A stretch of 5,699 nucleotides of DNA from Acidobacteriota bacterium (GTDB lineage: Bacteria; Acidobacteriota; Blastocatellia; RBC074): the NCBI GenBank assembly GCA_013140935.1, contig JABFSD010001086.1, positions 1 to 5,699 on the forward strand. Reading direction: 5' to 3'. Position 1 is the stretch's first letter. Each line of letters starts with the position of its first letter. Of the stretch, positions 1-5,219 are shown piece after piece. Both the position numbers and the translations under genes were made by a program. A model generated the notes under the pieces. That model made no database searches, was not told the DNA's origin, and saw only the letters and a program-made list of their open reading frames with translations.

Positions 1-28
1 GAGTTTTTCGGTAATTCAGAAATTGCAT
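1..28 (-). CDS. Possible 5' end of a leftward gene, cut by the window edge
   Basis: On the minus strand an ATG at 28-26 follows a strong purine-rich ribosome binding site, AGGAAGGA, at 40-33 with a short 4-nt spacer. The nine visible codons read MQFLNYRKT, with no stop before the edge. That is too little to recognise a family or to prove coding. The call rests on the Shine-Dalgarno and on the absence of any plus-strand gene here. If real, it is transcribed away from the P460 operon, and the palindrome at 69-95 lies in its upstream region. It could also be a chance ATG. Confidence 0.35.
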
Positions 29-234
29 GATGTCCTTCCTTTCAGCTTGTTGATTGCGGGCACAGTGCGTGGGACAAGATGGCATCTTGTCCCACTGGCC
101 GAAGTGCAACCGATGTGCCGCGCAAAACCACAGGCATTCCCTTCATTTCACCCAACAACCGCGCCGCAACGACGCAGTTGGCTGCGCACGCCGCGCTCGG
201 TTGGCGCAGTTCGCTCACTTCTCATCACTTTTCA
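29..234. other. Intergenic stretch without a convincing gene
   Basis: Apart from the possible leftward ribosome binding site next to base 28, the 27-bp palindrome at 69-95 and the beginning of the 10-bp repeat at 211, I see nothing here. Short open frames exist on the plus strand, but they overlap each other, lack ribosome binding sites and have no protein-like composition. Confidence 0.6.
69..95. repeat. Perfect 27-bp palindrome (13-bp arms, 1-bp centre)
   Basis: The left arm GTGGGACAAGATG (69-81) and right arm CATCTTGTCCCAC (83-95) are exact reverse complements around G82. As RNA this would fold into a 12-bp stem with a GGC loop. No T-tract follows on either strand, so a simple intrinsic terminator is not well supported. 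It may be a REP-like dispersed palindrome, a mobile-element footprint or an operator. It lies about 40 bp upstream of the putative leftward start at 28. Confidence 0.85.
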
Positions 235-246
235 TCACTTTTCATC
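211..246. repeat. 10-bp tandem repeat, about 3.5 copies
   Basis: Consecutive decamers read TCGCTCACTT, CTCATCACTT, TTCATCACTT and then a partial TTCATC. The two central units differ only at the first base. On the minus strand the units read AAGTGATGAA and carry repeated TGA triplets. The stop codon of the putative minus-strand gene remnant (237-235) falls inside the repeat. It could be slippage-generated sequence at the end of a dead gene, or direct repeats for a DNA-binding protein. Confidence 0.8.
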
Positions 247-480
247 TGGGCGGTCGAAATCAAAGCGCAACAGCACCGTATGACTCGGCGTGCTGCGTCC
301 CATATCGAAGGCCGAGGTTTTCACCAAGCTGCCGGTTCTTCTCCCACAACAAGTAATGTCGCGCGCCGAGACTGAACTCAGCTTCGACCGGCACGCGCGC
401 TTGCAACACGCGCTCACGCAACGCGCCTGCGACGCCGTGCATAGCGGTAAAAATCCGAATCTTCTTATGCAATAACTTGT
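235..480 (-). pseudogene. Probable frameshifted remnant of an unrecognised gene
   Basis: Two overlapping minus-strand frames look like one protein broken by a frameshift. From about 480 down to 335 one frame reads sensibly, including ARVPVEAEFSLGARHYLLW, with G/C-biased third codon positions. From about 335 to the TGA at 237-235 the neighbouring frame takes over and includes SAFDMGRSTPSHTVLLRFDF. The switch point is near 316-335. Alternating polar and hydrophobic residues, with an aromatic-rich RFDF close to the end, suggest beta structure and perhaps an outer-membrane strand, but I do not recognise the family. No convincing start or ribosome binding site is visible. Either the gene is dead, the assembly has an indel, or the coding look is accidental. 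The call is tentative. Confidence 0.25.
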
Positions 481-662
481 TTATAAGATTCTTCCACCGC
501 ACTGCCGCACCTTCCCGCACCCAACGCTCGCGCCGTTTCGCAACAACTCGACGCCCGGCAACACTTAACCTCATTCAACCAACACGCGGCATGGGCTTTG
601 CCTGCATCAACCAACGTAGTACCTGCACATTCCATTCCCACATCAGTAGTGCTTTCAGTTTC

Positions 663-668
663 AGGAGG
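663..668 (+). promoter_or_regulatory. Shine-Dalgarno of the P460-cupredoxin gene
   Basis: A perfect AGGAGG sits 10 nt before the ATG at 679 and fixes that start. I could not identify a convincing -35/-10 pair between 580 and 660. Confidence 0.85.
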
Positions 669-678
669 ATGACGACTT

Positions 679-1488
679 ATGAAATCTAGGTTGAAACGGC
701 TGTTGCTTTGTTCAATGGCTTTGTTGTTTTGCGCGAGCCTCGTCACACAACGCGGCGCGGCGGTGCAAGACCCCGGCCCCGCGACCGACCGCGTAGGCTT
801 CCCTGACGATTATCAAAACAGATTCAAACAGCTTTACGTCTTCGACCGCCCCGACAACCGGCAGGTGCGGGTGATTTACGGCAACACGCCTGCCGCCGAT
901 GCGATTCCAGGACAGCCCTTTCCTTACGGCTCGATTCTGGTGATGGAAACCTGGAGCGCGCGACTCGGCACGGACGGCAATCCGGCGCTCGATGCTGCGG
1001 GGCGTTATCAACGCGACGCGCTCACCGGCATTTTCGTAGCGCGCAAGGAACGCGGCTTCGGTGAAGCCTATCAGCACGTACGCGGTGGCGAATGGGAATA
1101 CGTCGCTTATCGCGCCGACAAAACGTTTCTGACGGCGCCGGCGCAATCGGGTTCGTGCGCGCGTTGCCACTTGCAGGCGGGCGCGGCGCGCGATTGGCAG
1201 TTCCGCATGAGTTTGTATTTCACCCGCGCGGGTGGCGATTTGCCCAGTAACACGATTCAGCATTACCGCTTCCTGCCCGGCGAACTCACCGCCAAAGTGG
1301 GCGAGCGCGTCACCTGGTACAACGACGACGAAACCGATCATCGCATCGTCATTGACGGGCAAACGGGCTTCGATTCAGGCGTGATGAAAACGGGCGCGAG
1401 TTATTCGCTCGTCTTTCACGGCCCGGCGGAATACGAATATCGCTGCACCATTCACCCGACGATGCGCGGCAAGGTCATCGTGAAATAG
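679..1488 (+). CDS. Exported cytochrome P460-like / cupredoxin fusion protein
   Basis: The 269-aa product starts with a Sec-type signal peptide (basic MKSRLKR, hydrophobic core 8-22, likely cleavage after about Ala28), so it should act in the periplasm. Residues ~40-180 resemble cytochrome P460 (PF16694): an N-terminal FPDDYQ motif, a GSILVMETW strand (84-93), WEYVAY (139-144), and a c-type heme site CARCH at 160-164. Residues ~190-269 form a cupredoxin. His221 in DDETDH, then Cys256, His259 and Met262 in CTIHPTM, match the type-1 copper ligands of amicyanin (C-x2-H-x2-M). One chain would thus carry both a heme and a blue-copper centre, consistent with electron transfer. By recalled alignment, the Lys that cross-links to heme in true P460 is Met89 here, so hydroxylamine oxidation cannot be assumed. 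The gene is first in an operon with the CHRD gene. Domain calls are strong; the physiological substrate is unknown. Confidence 0.9.
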   Translation: MKSRLKRLLLCSMALLFCASLVTQRGAAVQDPGPATDRVGFPDDYQNRFKQLYVFDRPDNRQVRVIYGNTPAADAIPGQPFPYGSILVMETWSARLGTDGNPALDAAGRYQRDALTGIFVARKERGFGEAYQHVRGGEWEYVAYRADKTFLTAPAQSGSCARCHLQAGAARDWQFRMSLYFTRAGGDLPSNTIQHYRFLPGELTAKVGERVTWYNDDETDHRIVIDGQTGFDSGVMKTGASYSLVFHGPAEYEYRCTIHPTMRGKVIVK

Positions 1489-1492
1489 GAGG
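1487..1492 (+). promoter_or_regulatory. Shine-Dalgarno overlapping the upstream stop codon
   Basis: AGGAGG at 1487-1492 shares its first two bases with the TAG stop (1486-1488) of the P460-cupredoxin gene and lies 9 nt before the ATG at 1502. The 13-nt intergenic gap leaves no room for a promoter. This supports one mRNA and probably coupled re-initiation. Confidence 0.85.
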
Positions 1493-1501
1493 AACAAAAC
1501 C

Positions 1502-3355
1502 ATGAACAAACGAACTTGCTTTCTCTGCTTCGCCGCGTGGCTGTGCTTGCTCGTGAACGCCCGCGCCGAAACCGTCACCGCCCTCGTGCCGCTGAGTTCT
1601 GCCAACGAAGTCCCGCCCATCGTCGGCTTGAACGCGCCCGGCACGACGCTCATCACGTTCACCGTCAATCGTGACGGCAGCGGCGCGGTTACGTCGGGCG
1701 CGGTCAACTTTCAGGTCAACGTGCGTTTCGCCGCGAGCGTCACCGTCACCGGCCTGCACATTCACGAAGGCGCGGCAGGCGCGACCGGCCCCGTAGTTTT
1801 CAATTCAGGATTGACCGAACAAACCTTCGCCAACGGACAAGTCACGCTCAATCTCAACGCCGCGCAAGTCTCGGCGGCGACGTTGCAACGCTTGCTGACG
1901 AACCCGGCGGGCTTTTACGTCAACCTGCATACGAACGTTTATCCGACCGGCGCGCTGCGCGCACAACTCACTACGTTGCGTGAAATCAGCGCGCGCACCT
2001 TGATGCTTTCGCCCGCCGAAGAAGTCCCGCCCGTCATCGGCTTGAATGCAACGGCGATGGCGACGATTACAGCCAGCCCTACACGCAATGCGCAGGGCGC
2101 GATCAACGGCGGCACGGTGCAATTCACGGTGACGTATGACTTCCCCGCCAGCGTGACTTTCACCGGCTTGCACATCCACGAAGCGCCCGCCGGAACCAAC
2201 GGCGGCGTAGTCATCGGCACGGCGCTCAGCGCCGCCAACAACGTCGTTTCAGCGGACGGCAAAGGCACGATCAACTTGACCGTACCGCTTACAACGGCGG
2301 CGCAGAGCGGCGCATTGCAACGCATGCTGGCGAATCCATCGGGCTTTTACGTCAACCTGCACACGACGGTACACGGCGGCGGCGCGGTACGCGGGCAGAT
2401 GAATTCGCTCGCCGCACCGCCCGTCATCACGAGCGCGTCGAGCTATCTGATTCTACCCGGCAGCGCGAACAATACGCTTGTCTTGCGCGGGGTGGGCTTC
2501 GACGCTAACAGCACGGTGATCGTCAACGGACAGATGGCGCTGGCGGGTTTGAGTGCAGGTGATTTGGCAGTGGAATTGCCCTCCCCGTCGCTGGCAAATC
2601 CGGGTGCATTGTTCGTGCAAGTGCAAAACGCGCTGGGCCTGCGTTCCGCACCCATCGTCGTCGTCGTCGCAACGCAAGCGAACCTCAACGCCACCGTCGC
2701 GCGCGCCGGCAATGCGGCGGGCTTCACGCTGGGCGCAGCGCCTGATTCCATCGGTTTGATTTTAGGCTCGCGGATGGCGGGGCAAACGGCTTCGGCAGCC
2801 ACAGTGCCGTTGCCGCAAACATTGGCAGGCACGTCGGTTTATCTCAACGGCTTGAGCGTACCGTTGCTCTTCGTCTCGGCTGCGCAAATCAATTGCCTGT
2901 GGCCGCCCGACTTGCCGCCGGGTCTGGCGCGGCTGGTCATCGTCGCGGCGGACGGAACCGTGTCACAAGGCGAATTGGCCGTCACGCTCACCGCGCCCGG
3001 CATCTTCACGCGCACTGCTAACGGACGCGGCGCGCCCGCCGGCATCGCCAGCAGCGACGGCCTCAATTTCACCGAAGTCATGAGCAACGCCGATGGTACT
3101 CCGGTCACGATCAGCGCAGGCAGTTACGTCGCGCTTTTTGGCACGGGCTTTCGTCTACATTCGGGCGACGCACGCATGTCTATCAGCAGCAGCGCGAATC
3201 TGCCCGTGCTTTACGCAGGCGTGCAAGGCGGCTTCCTCGGACTTGATCAACTCAACCTGCGCATTCCCGAATCACTCGCAGACAGCGGCGATGTGGAATT
3301 GGTGTTGATACTTGATGGCAGGCCGAGCAATCCCGTGCGACTGAGAATCAGGTAA
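1502..3355 (+). CDS. Secreted protein: two CHRD domains, IPT/TIG-like domain, TIGR03437 C-terminus
   Basis: The 617-aa product has a clear signal peptide with cleavage likely after ARA at 20-22. CHRD domain 1 spans ~23-157 (LSSANEVPP, HIHEG 86-90, GFYVNLHT 137-144, GALRAQL). CHRD domain 2 spans ~165-302 (LSPAEEVPP, HIHEAPAG 224-231, GFYVNLHT 281-288, GGAVRGQM). Residues ~306-390 look like an IPT/TIG immunoglobulin-like fold (PVITSASS, LRGVGFDANSTVIVNGQ). Residues ~400-617 match the TIGR03437 Solibacter C-terminal domain (VYLNGLSVPLLFVSAAQIN, VALFGTGF, PVLYAGVQGGFLGLDQLN). CHRD was named from chordin and its bacterial biochemistry is not settled. TIGR03437 is common on exported proteins of Acidobacteria. 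No LPXTG, PEP-CTERM or membrane anchor is seen, so the protein is probably released or held on the cell surface by other means. It is co-operonic with the heme/copper protein, suggesting shared periplasmic or surface work. The function is unknown. Confidence 0.92.
   Translation: MNKRTCFLCFAAWLCLLVNARAETVTALVPLSSANEVPPIVGLNAPGTTLITFTVNRDGSGAVTSGAVNFQVNVRFAASVTVTGLHIHEGAAGATGPVVFNSGLTEQTFANGQVTLNLNAAQVSAATLQRLLTNPAGFYVNLHTNVYPTGALRAQLTTLREISARTLMLSPAEEVPPVIGLNATAMATITASPTRNAQGAINGGTVQFTVTYDFPASVTFTGLHIHEAPAGTNGGVVIGTALSAANNVVSADGKGTINLTVPLTTAAQSGALQRMLANPSGFYVNLHTTVHGGGAVRGQMNSLAAPPVITSASSYLILPGSANNTLVLRGVGFDANSTVIVNGQMALAGLSAGDLAVELPSPSLANPGALFVQVQNALGLRSAPIVVVVATQANLNATVARAGNAAGFTLGAAPDSIGLILGSRMAGQTASAATVPLPQTLAGTSVYLNGLSVPLLFVSAAQINCLWPPDLPPGLARLVIVAADGTVSQGELAVTLTAPGIFTRTANGRGAPAGIASSDGLNFTEVMSNADGTPVTISAGSYVALFGTGFRLHSGDARMSISSSANLPVLYAGVQGGFLGLDQLNLRIPESLADSGDVELVLILDGRPSNPVRLRIR
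1909..2361 (+). repeat. DNA-level repeat joining the two CHRD modules
   Basis: A 21-bp identical stretch encoding GFYVNLH occurs at 1909-1929 and 2341-2361. Other near-identical blocks include the EVPP segment (GAAGTCCCGCCC at 1607 and 2021) and the HIHE segment. The modules diverge elsewhere and their spacing differs (432 versus 414 bp), so this is an old internal duplication with conserved cores, not a recent copy. Confidence 0.8.
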
Positions 3356-3375
3356 GGCTCGTTGCGTGACGAGCC
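3356..3375 (+). terminator. Hairpin directly after the CHRD gene, possible terminator
   Basis: GGCTCGT (3356-3362) pairs exactly with ACGAGCC (3369-3375) around a 6-nt loop, starting at the base after the TAA stop. No run of T follows, so it is a weak candidate for intrinsic termination. It could instead stabilise the 3' end of the operon mRNA. Confidence 0.4.
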
Positions 3376-3380
3376 GAGTT

Positions 3381-3457
3381 CGGCGCGCGCCGTTGACCGG
3401 AGCAGGAAACGGTCAGGCTCGTTACGACGGGTCTACACGGTTTGGCGGCGCGCGCCG
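3381..3457. repeat. Pair of identical 12-bp palindromes
   Basis: CGGCGCGCGCCG occurs at 3381-3392 and again at 3446-3457, 65 bp apart. Each copy is preceded by GGCTCGTT (3356 and 3416), 25 and 30 bp upstream. Together these look like two diverged copies of one short element of about 37-42 bp. In GC-rich DNA a GCGC-rich 12-mer is not very rare, so the shared upstream octamer is what makes this notable. Confidence 0.5.
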
Positions 3458-3501
3458 ATTGTGTTCAAGCGCCGCACGCCGCACCAGCAAGGCGCGCGTC
3501 G

Positions 3502-3527
3502 CAATCTCGAATCTCCAATCTCGAATC
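3502..3527. repeat. 14-bp-period direct repeat
   Basis: CAATCTCGAATC is present at 3502-3513 and exactly again at 3516-3527, separated by TC. It lies just outside the SgcJ/EcaC remnant, beyond that remnant's 3' end. It may be a dispersed intergenic repeat of this genome, but only one locus can be seen here. Confidence 0.7.
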
Positions 3528-3570
3528 CGGCCTCTCGATGGCGGATGGCATAGCGATTTGCCGCAGCTTT

Positions 3571-3764
3571 TCAGCGTTGCGCAGCGGGCAACATATTGCG
3601 AATCGCCGTGATGCGCCATTCCTTGCCGCTGCGTTTCAGCACCAGCGTCGTCCACATACTGCGCGTAGCCCCACCGGCCAAGCTGTCAAGTCATAACGCC
3701 CATCGGCAATAGCTACGTCAGTCGTGATGAAGCGCACCGCAACCGCTACGACTGGATTCCCTAA
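3571..3764 (-). pseudogene. Truncated, frameshifted SgcJ/EcaC (DUF4440, SnoaL-like) remnant
   Basis: Reading the minus strand from about 3764, one frame gives [18 protein letters not shown]. After 3690 the sense continues in a neighbouring frame as [17 protein letters not shown] and then [15 protein letters not shown], ending at TGA 3573-3571. Joined, these match the last ~60 residues typical of SgcJ/EcaC-type DUF4440 proteins, small NTF2/SnoaL-fold proteins of about 130-150 aa. The family's usual C-terminal pattern is a VRF..PDVA strand, a MWT..V strand and WRI.AIRNM. The frame change near 3680-3695 is explained by loss of one base. The N-terminal half of the domain is absent; sequence above 3764 shows no similarity to it. 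Family recognition is from memory of the pattern, not from a search. A sequencing indel could explain the frameshift but not the missing N-terminus. Confidence 0.6.
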
Positions 3765-3847
3765 ATTGACGCGAGAGCGGTAAGATGTACAAGCAGTTCC
3801 CCCGCGCCTGTGCCGTAGCTAGGCGTACAACGATAACAAAGCAGCCA

Positions 3848-3852
3848 AAGGA
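3848..3852 (+). promoter_or_regulatory. Ribosome binding site of the ATPase gene
   Basis: AAGGA sits 8 nt before the ATG at 3861 and supports that start. No clear promoter could be assigned between 3765 and 3845. Confidence 0.65.
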
Positions 3853-3860
3853 TTGACGCA

Positions 3861-4790
3861 ATGGCATCAACCCCCAACCCCTTTACCAATCGCGGCCCGG
3901 TCACGAACCCGGAAGATTTCTTCGGACGCAAAGACGAACTGGCGACGATTCTGACGCGGCTGCAATCATTGCAATGCGTCTCTATCGTAGGCGAGCGGCG
4001 CATCGGTAAATCGTCGTTGCTCTATCAGCTCACGCAGATTGGTGCGGCAGAGTTAGATGACCGGCGCTACCGCTTCGCCTATTGCAGTTTGCAGGACGCG
4101 CATTACCAAACCTTGCCGGGTTTCTGCGCGACCATTTTGCGCAAGCTGGGAATGGAAGCCGATGCCGTCGCGCCCAACCAATCAGCTACCGAAAATTTGA
4201 TGGCTTTCACCGATCTGTTAGAAGCCGCCTCCGCGCGCGACGAACGCATCGTTATATGTCTGGATGAATTTGAAGAGACCTTCAAACGCCCCGCCGAATT
4301 CGGCAACGGTTTCTTTGAACATCTGCGCTCGCAACTCGAACTCGGCAAGTTCGTCTTCGTCACGGCCTCGTGCGACCCATTGCAGAAGCTGAAGCTGGAC
4401 GGCAAATTGACTTCGCCCTTCGACAACATTTTCACCAAAGTCGAGTTGGGCAATTTCACCGACGAAGAGGCCGCTGAGTTCATCGCGCATTACGACGCGC
4501 AGGTGCAATTCACTGACGCCGAGAATCGGTTCATCGCCTCTTATTTCGAGTTGCATCCCTTGCGGCTGCGCATCCTCTGCGATCAGGTGCTGACCAACCG
4601 GCGGCGGCAATGGGACGATTGGGCGCTGGCCGAAGCGTTGGGCAAGGCTTACGGCGATTTCTTTCCCGACCGGGCGGATGAATACAAGGCGCTGGCGAAG
4701 CGCACAGTCAGCGTAGACAATATCGGCAAATGGCTGGGGCTGATTAAACAGGCGCGCGATTTGGTTACCGGCAAAGGCGACAACAAATAA
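3861..4790 (+). CDS. AAA / STAND-type ATPase, short form without effector domain
   Basis: The 309-aa cytosolic protein begins with the N-terminal signature of AAA-like/STAND NTPases (NPFTNRGPV, then FFGRKDEL at 20-27). Walker A is GERRIGKS at 44-51, with Lys50 and Ser51 as P-loop residues. Walker B is IVICLDEFE at 130-138, with Asp135 and Glu136 the Mg-binding and catalytic acids. FVFVTAS at 164-170 sits where sensor 1 is expected. ELHPLRLRILC at 230-240 matches the (G/L)HP-x-L-L/R motif of the helical lid. Residues ~240-309 form a charged helical tail. Large STAND proteins usually carry TPR, WD40, transmembrane or nuclease partners in the same chain; none is present here, so an effector, if any, must be separate. 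It heads a plus-strand cluster with an antitoxin-like gene 23 bp downstream. The ATPase fold is well supported. A role in defence, signalling or regulation is inferred from the family only. Confidence 0.9.
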   Translation: MASTPNPFTNRGPVTNPEDFFGRKDELATILTRLQSLQCVSIVGERRIGKSSLLYQLTQIGAAELDDRRYRFAYCSLQDAHYQTLPGFCATILRKLGMEADAVAPNQSATENLMAFTDLLEAASARDERIVICLDEFEETFKRPAEFGNGFFEHLRSQLELGKFVFVTASCDPLQKLKLDGKLTSPFDNIFTKVELGNFTDEEAAEFIAHYDAQVQFTDAENRFIASYFELHPLRLRILCDQVLTNRRRQWDDWALAEALGKAYGDFFPDRADEYKALAKRTVSVDNIGKWLGLIKQARDLVTGKGDNK

Positions 4791-4801
4791 CCAGTGAACA
4801 C

Positions 4802-4806
4802 GAGGT
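4802..4806 (+). promoter_or_regulatory. Ribosome binding site of the antitoxin-like gene
   Basis: GAGGT lies 7 nt before the ATG at 4814, inside the 23-bp gap after the ATPase stop. It supports both the start choice and co-transcription with the ATPase. Confidence 0.65.
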
Positions 4807-4813
4807 ACTGACA

Positions 4814-5125
4814 ATGGCACAAACAGGTACGGCAATTCAGGTTGAACAAATTACGCCGGAGCTTTGGGCTTCCTTGATCGAACAAGCGGCGCAAGCTCCC
4901 ATCCGCGTCGCCGCCAGCAACGGCGCGACCTTCGTGCTTCAAACCGATAGCGATTACGAGCGACTGCTGGCCGATCTCGATCAGGCCGAAGCGCGCAAAG
5001 GCATTGAAGAAGGACGCCGCGACAAAGCCGCCGGGCGCACGCACTCGGTCAAAGAGGCTTTTGCCGAAGTGCGCGCCAAGTTGGGTTTGCCGAACCAGCC
5101 TTTGGCAGTTGCTTTATGTCTCTAA
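4814..5125 (+). CDS. Antitoxin-like protein (Phd/YefM- or RelB-like), probably with a replaced C-terminus
   Basis: The 103-aa product has a small strand-helix N-terminal part (residues ~8-52: VEQITPELWASLIEQA, PIRVAASNGATFVLQ, SDYERLLADL). This resembles the DNA-binding half of type II antitoxins, where RVAASNGATFVL followed by YERLL is characteristic. Residues ~58-92 (AEARKGIEEGRRDKAAGRT, SVKEAFAEVRAKLGL) match the toxin-binding helix seen at the end of many RelB/Phd-type antitoxins, which typically stop just after AKLGL. The last ~10 residues (QPLAVALCL) look out of place. They are read through DNA that, one frame over, encodes a toxin fragment, so the natural stop was probably lost in a deletion. 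Such antitoxins normally repress their own operon. With no intact toxin downstream, this one would be an orphan. The family call is moderately confident. Confidence 0.75.
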   Translation: MAQTGTAIQVEQITPELWASLIEQAAQAPIRVAASNGATFVLQTDSDYERLLADLDQAEARKGIEEGRRDKAAGRTHSVKEAFAEVRAKLGLPNQPLAVALCL

Positions 5126-5216
5126 CCGAATCTTATTTGAGATCGAAGATGAAACCGTGACGGTGCTACATTTGCGTCATCAGAAACGCCAGCCGTTCGC
5201 GCTGGATGAGATTTAG
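5106..5216 (+). pseudogene. C-terminal fragment of a RelE/ParE-type toxin
   Basis: In the frame ending at TAG 5214-5216 the sequence reads LYVSNRILFEIEDETVTVLH and then LRHQKRQPFALDEI. The pattern R-I-L-F/Y-E-I-E-D-x-T-V-x-V-L-x-L/I-R-H is the last strand pair of RelE/ParE-family toxins, which act on ribosome-bound mRNA or gyrase. Family members are about 85-100 aa long; only the last ~36 are left, with no start codon or ribosome binding site of their own. The fragment overlaps the end of the antitoxin-like gene in another frame, whereas an intact toxin gene would begin around there. An internal deletion removing the antitoxin's end and the toxin's first two thirds explains this. The fragment should not be an active toxin. 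Confidence 0.6.
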
Positions 5217-5219
5217 CCG

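Larger units (their letters stand above)
3376..3570. other. Gene-free stretch with short repeats
   Basis: No credible gene is seen. The stretch holds the two 12-bp palindromes and the 14-bp-period repeat. The several overlapping open frames have arginine/alanine-rich, protein-unlike composition and no ribosome binding sites. Confidence 0.6.

Noticed and set aside
54..375. Several overlapping plus-strand open frames at the left edge
   Set aside because: They lack ribosome binding sites, overlap one another in different frames, cross the perfect palindrome and the tandem repeat, and show no protein-like pattern.
474..490. TTATAA as a -10 box for the P460 operon
   Set aside because: There is no matching -35 at the right distance, and it lies about 190 bp from the start. 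Acidobacterial promoter consensus is too uncertain to call it.
689..732. Lipoprotein signal on the P460-cupredoxin protein
   Set aside because: The cysteines at residues 11 and 18 are not preceded by a lipobox with a small residue at -1 (LLLC, LLFC), so a normal Sec signal is favoured.
712..1362. Long minus-strand open frame opposite the P460-cupredoxin gene
   Set aside because: It is the shadow of a well-supported gene in GC-rich DNA. It has no ribosome binding site, and its protein composition is low-complexity and Ala/Arg-rich.
2656..2672. CGTCGTCGTCGTCG run as a microsatellite
   Set aside because: It encodes a valine run inside a beta strand of the CHRD/TIGR03437 protein and is explained by coding.
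3422..3655. 77-codon minus-strand open frame in the relic region
   Set aside because: It overlaps the SgcJ/EcaC remnant in the wrong frame. The sense of the remnant lies in the adjacent frames.
3356..3860. CRISPR array or tRNA in the gene-free gap
   Set aside because: The repeats are only 12-14 bp with two copies and no regular spacers. No cloverleaf-like arms or T-loop motif were seen.
4218..4835. 205-codon minus-strand open frame opposite the ATPase gene
   Set aside because: The plus strand carries Walker A and B motifs and a ribosome binding site; the minus frame has no recognisable domain and depends on the GC-biased codon pattern of the real gene.
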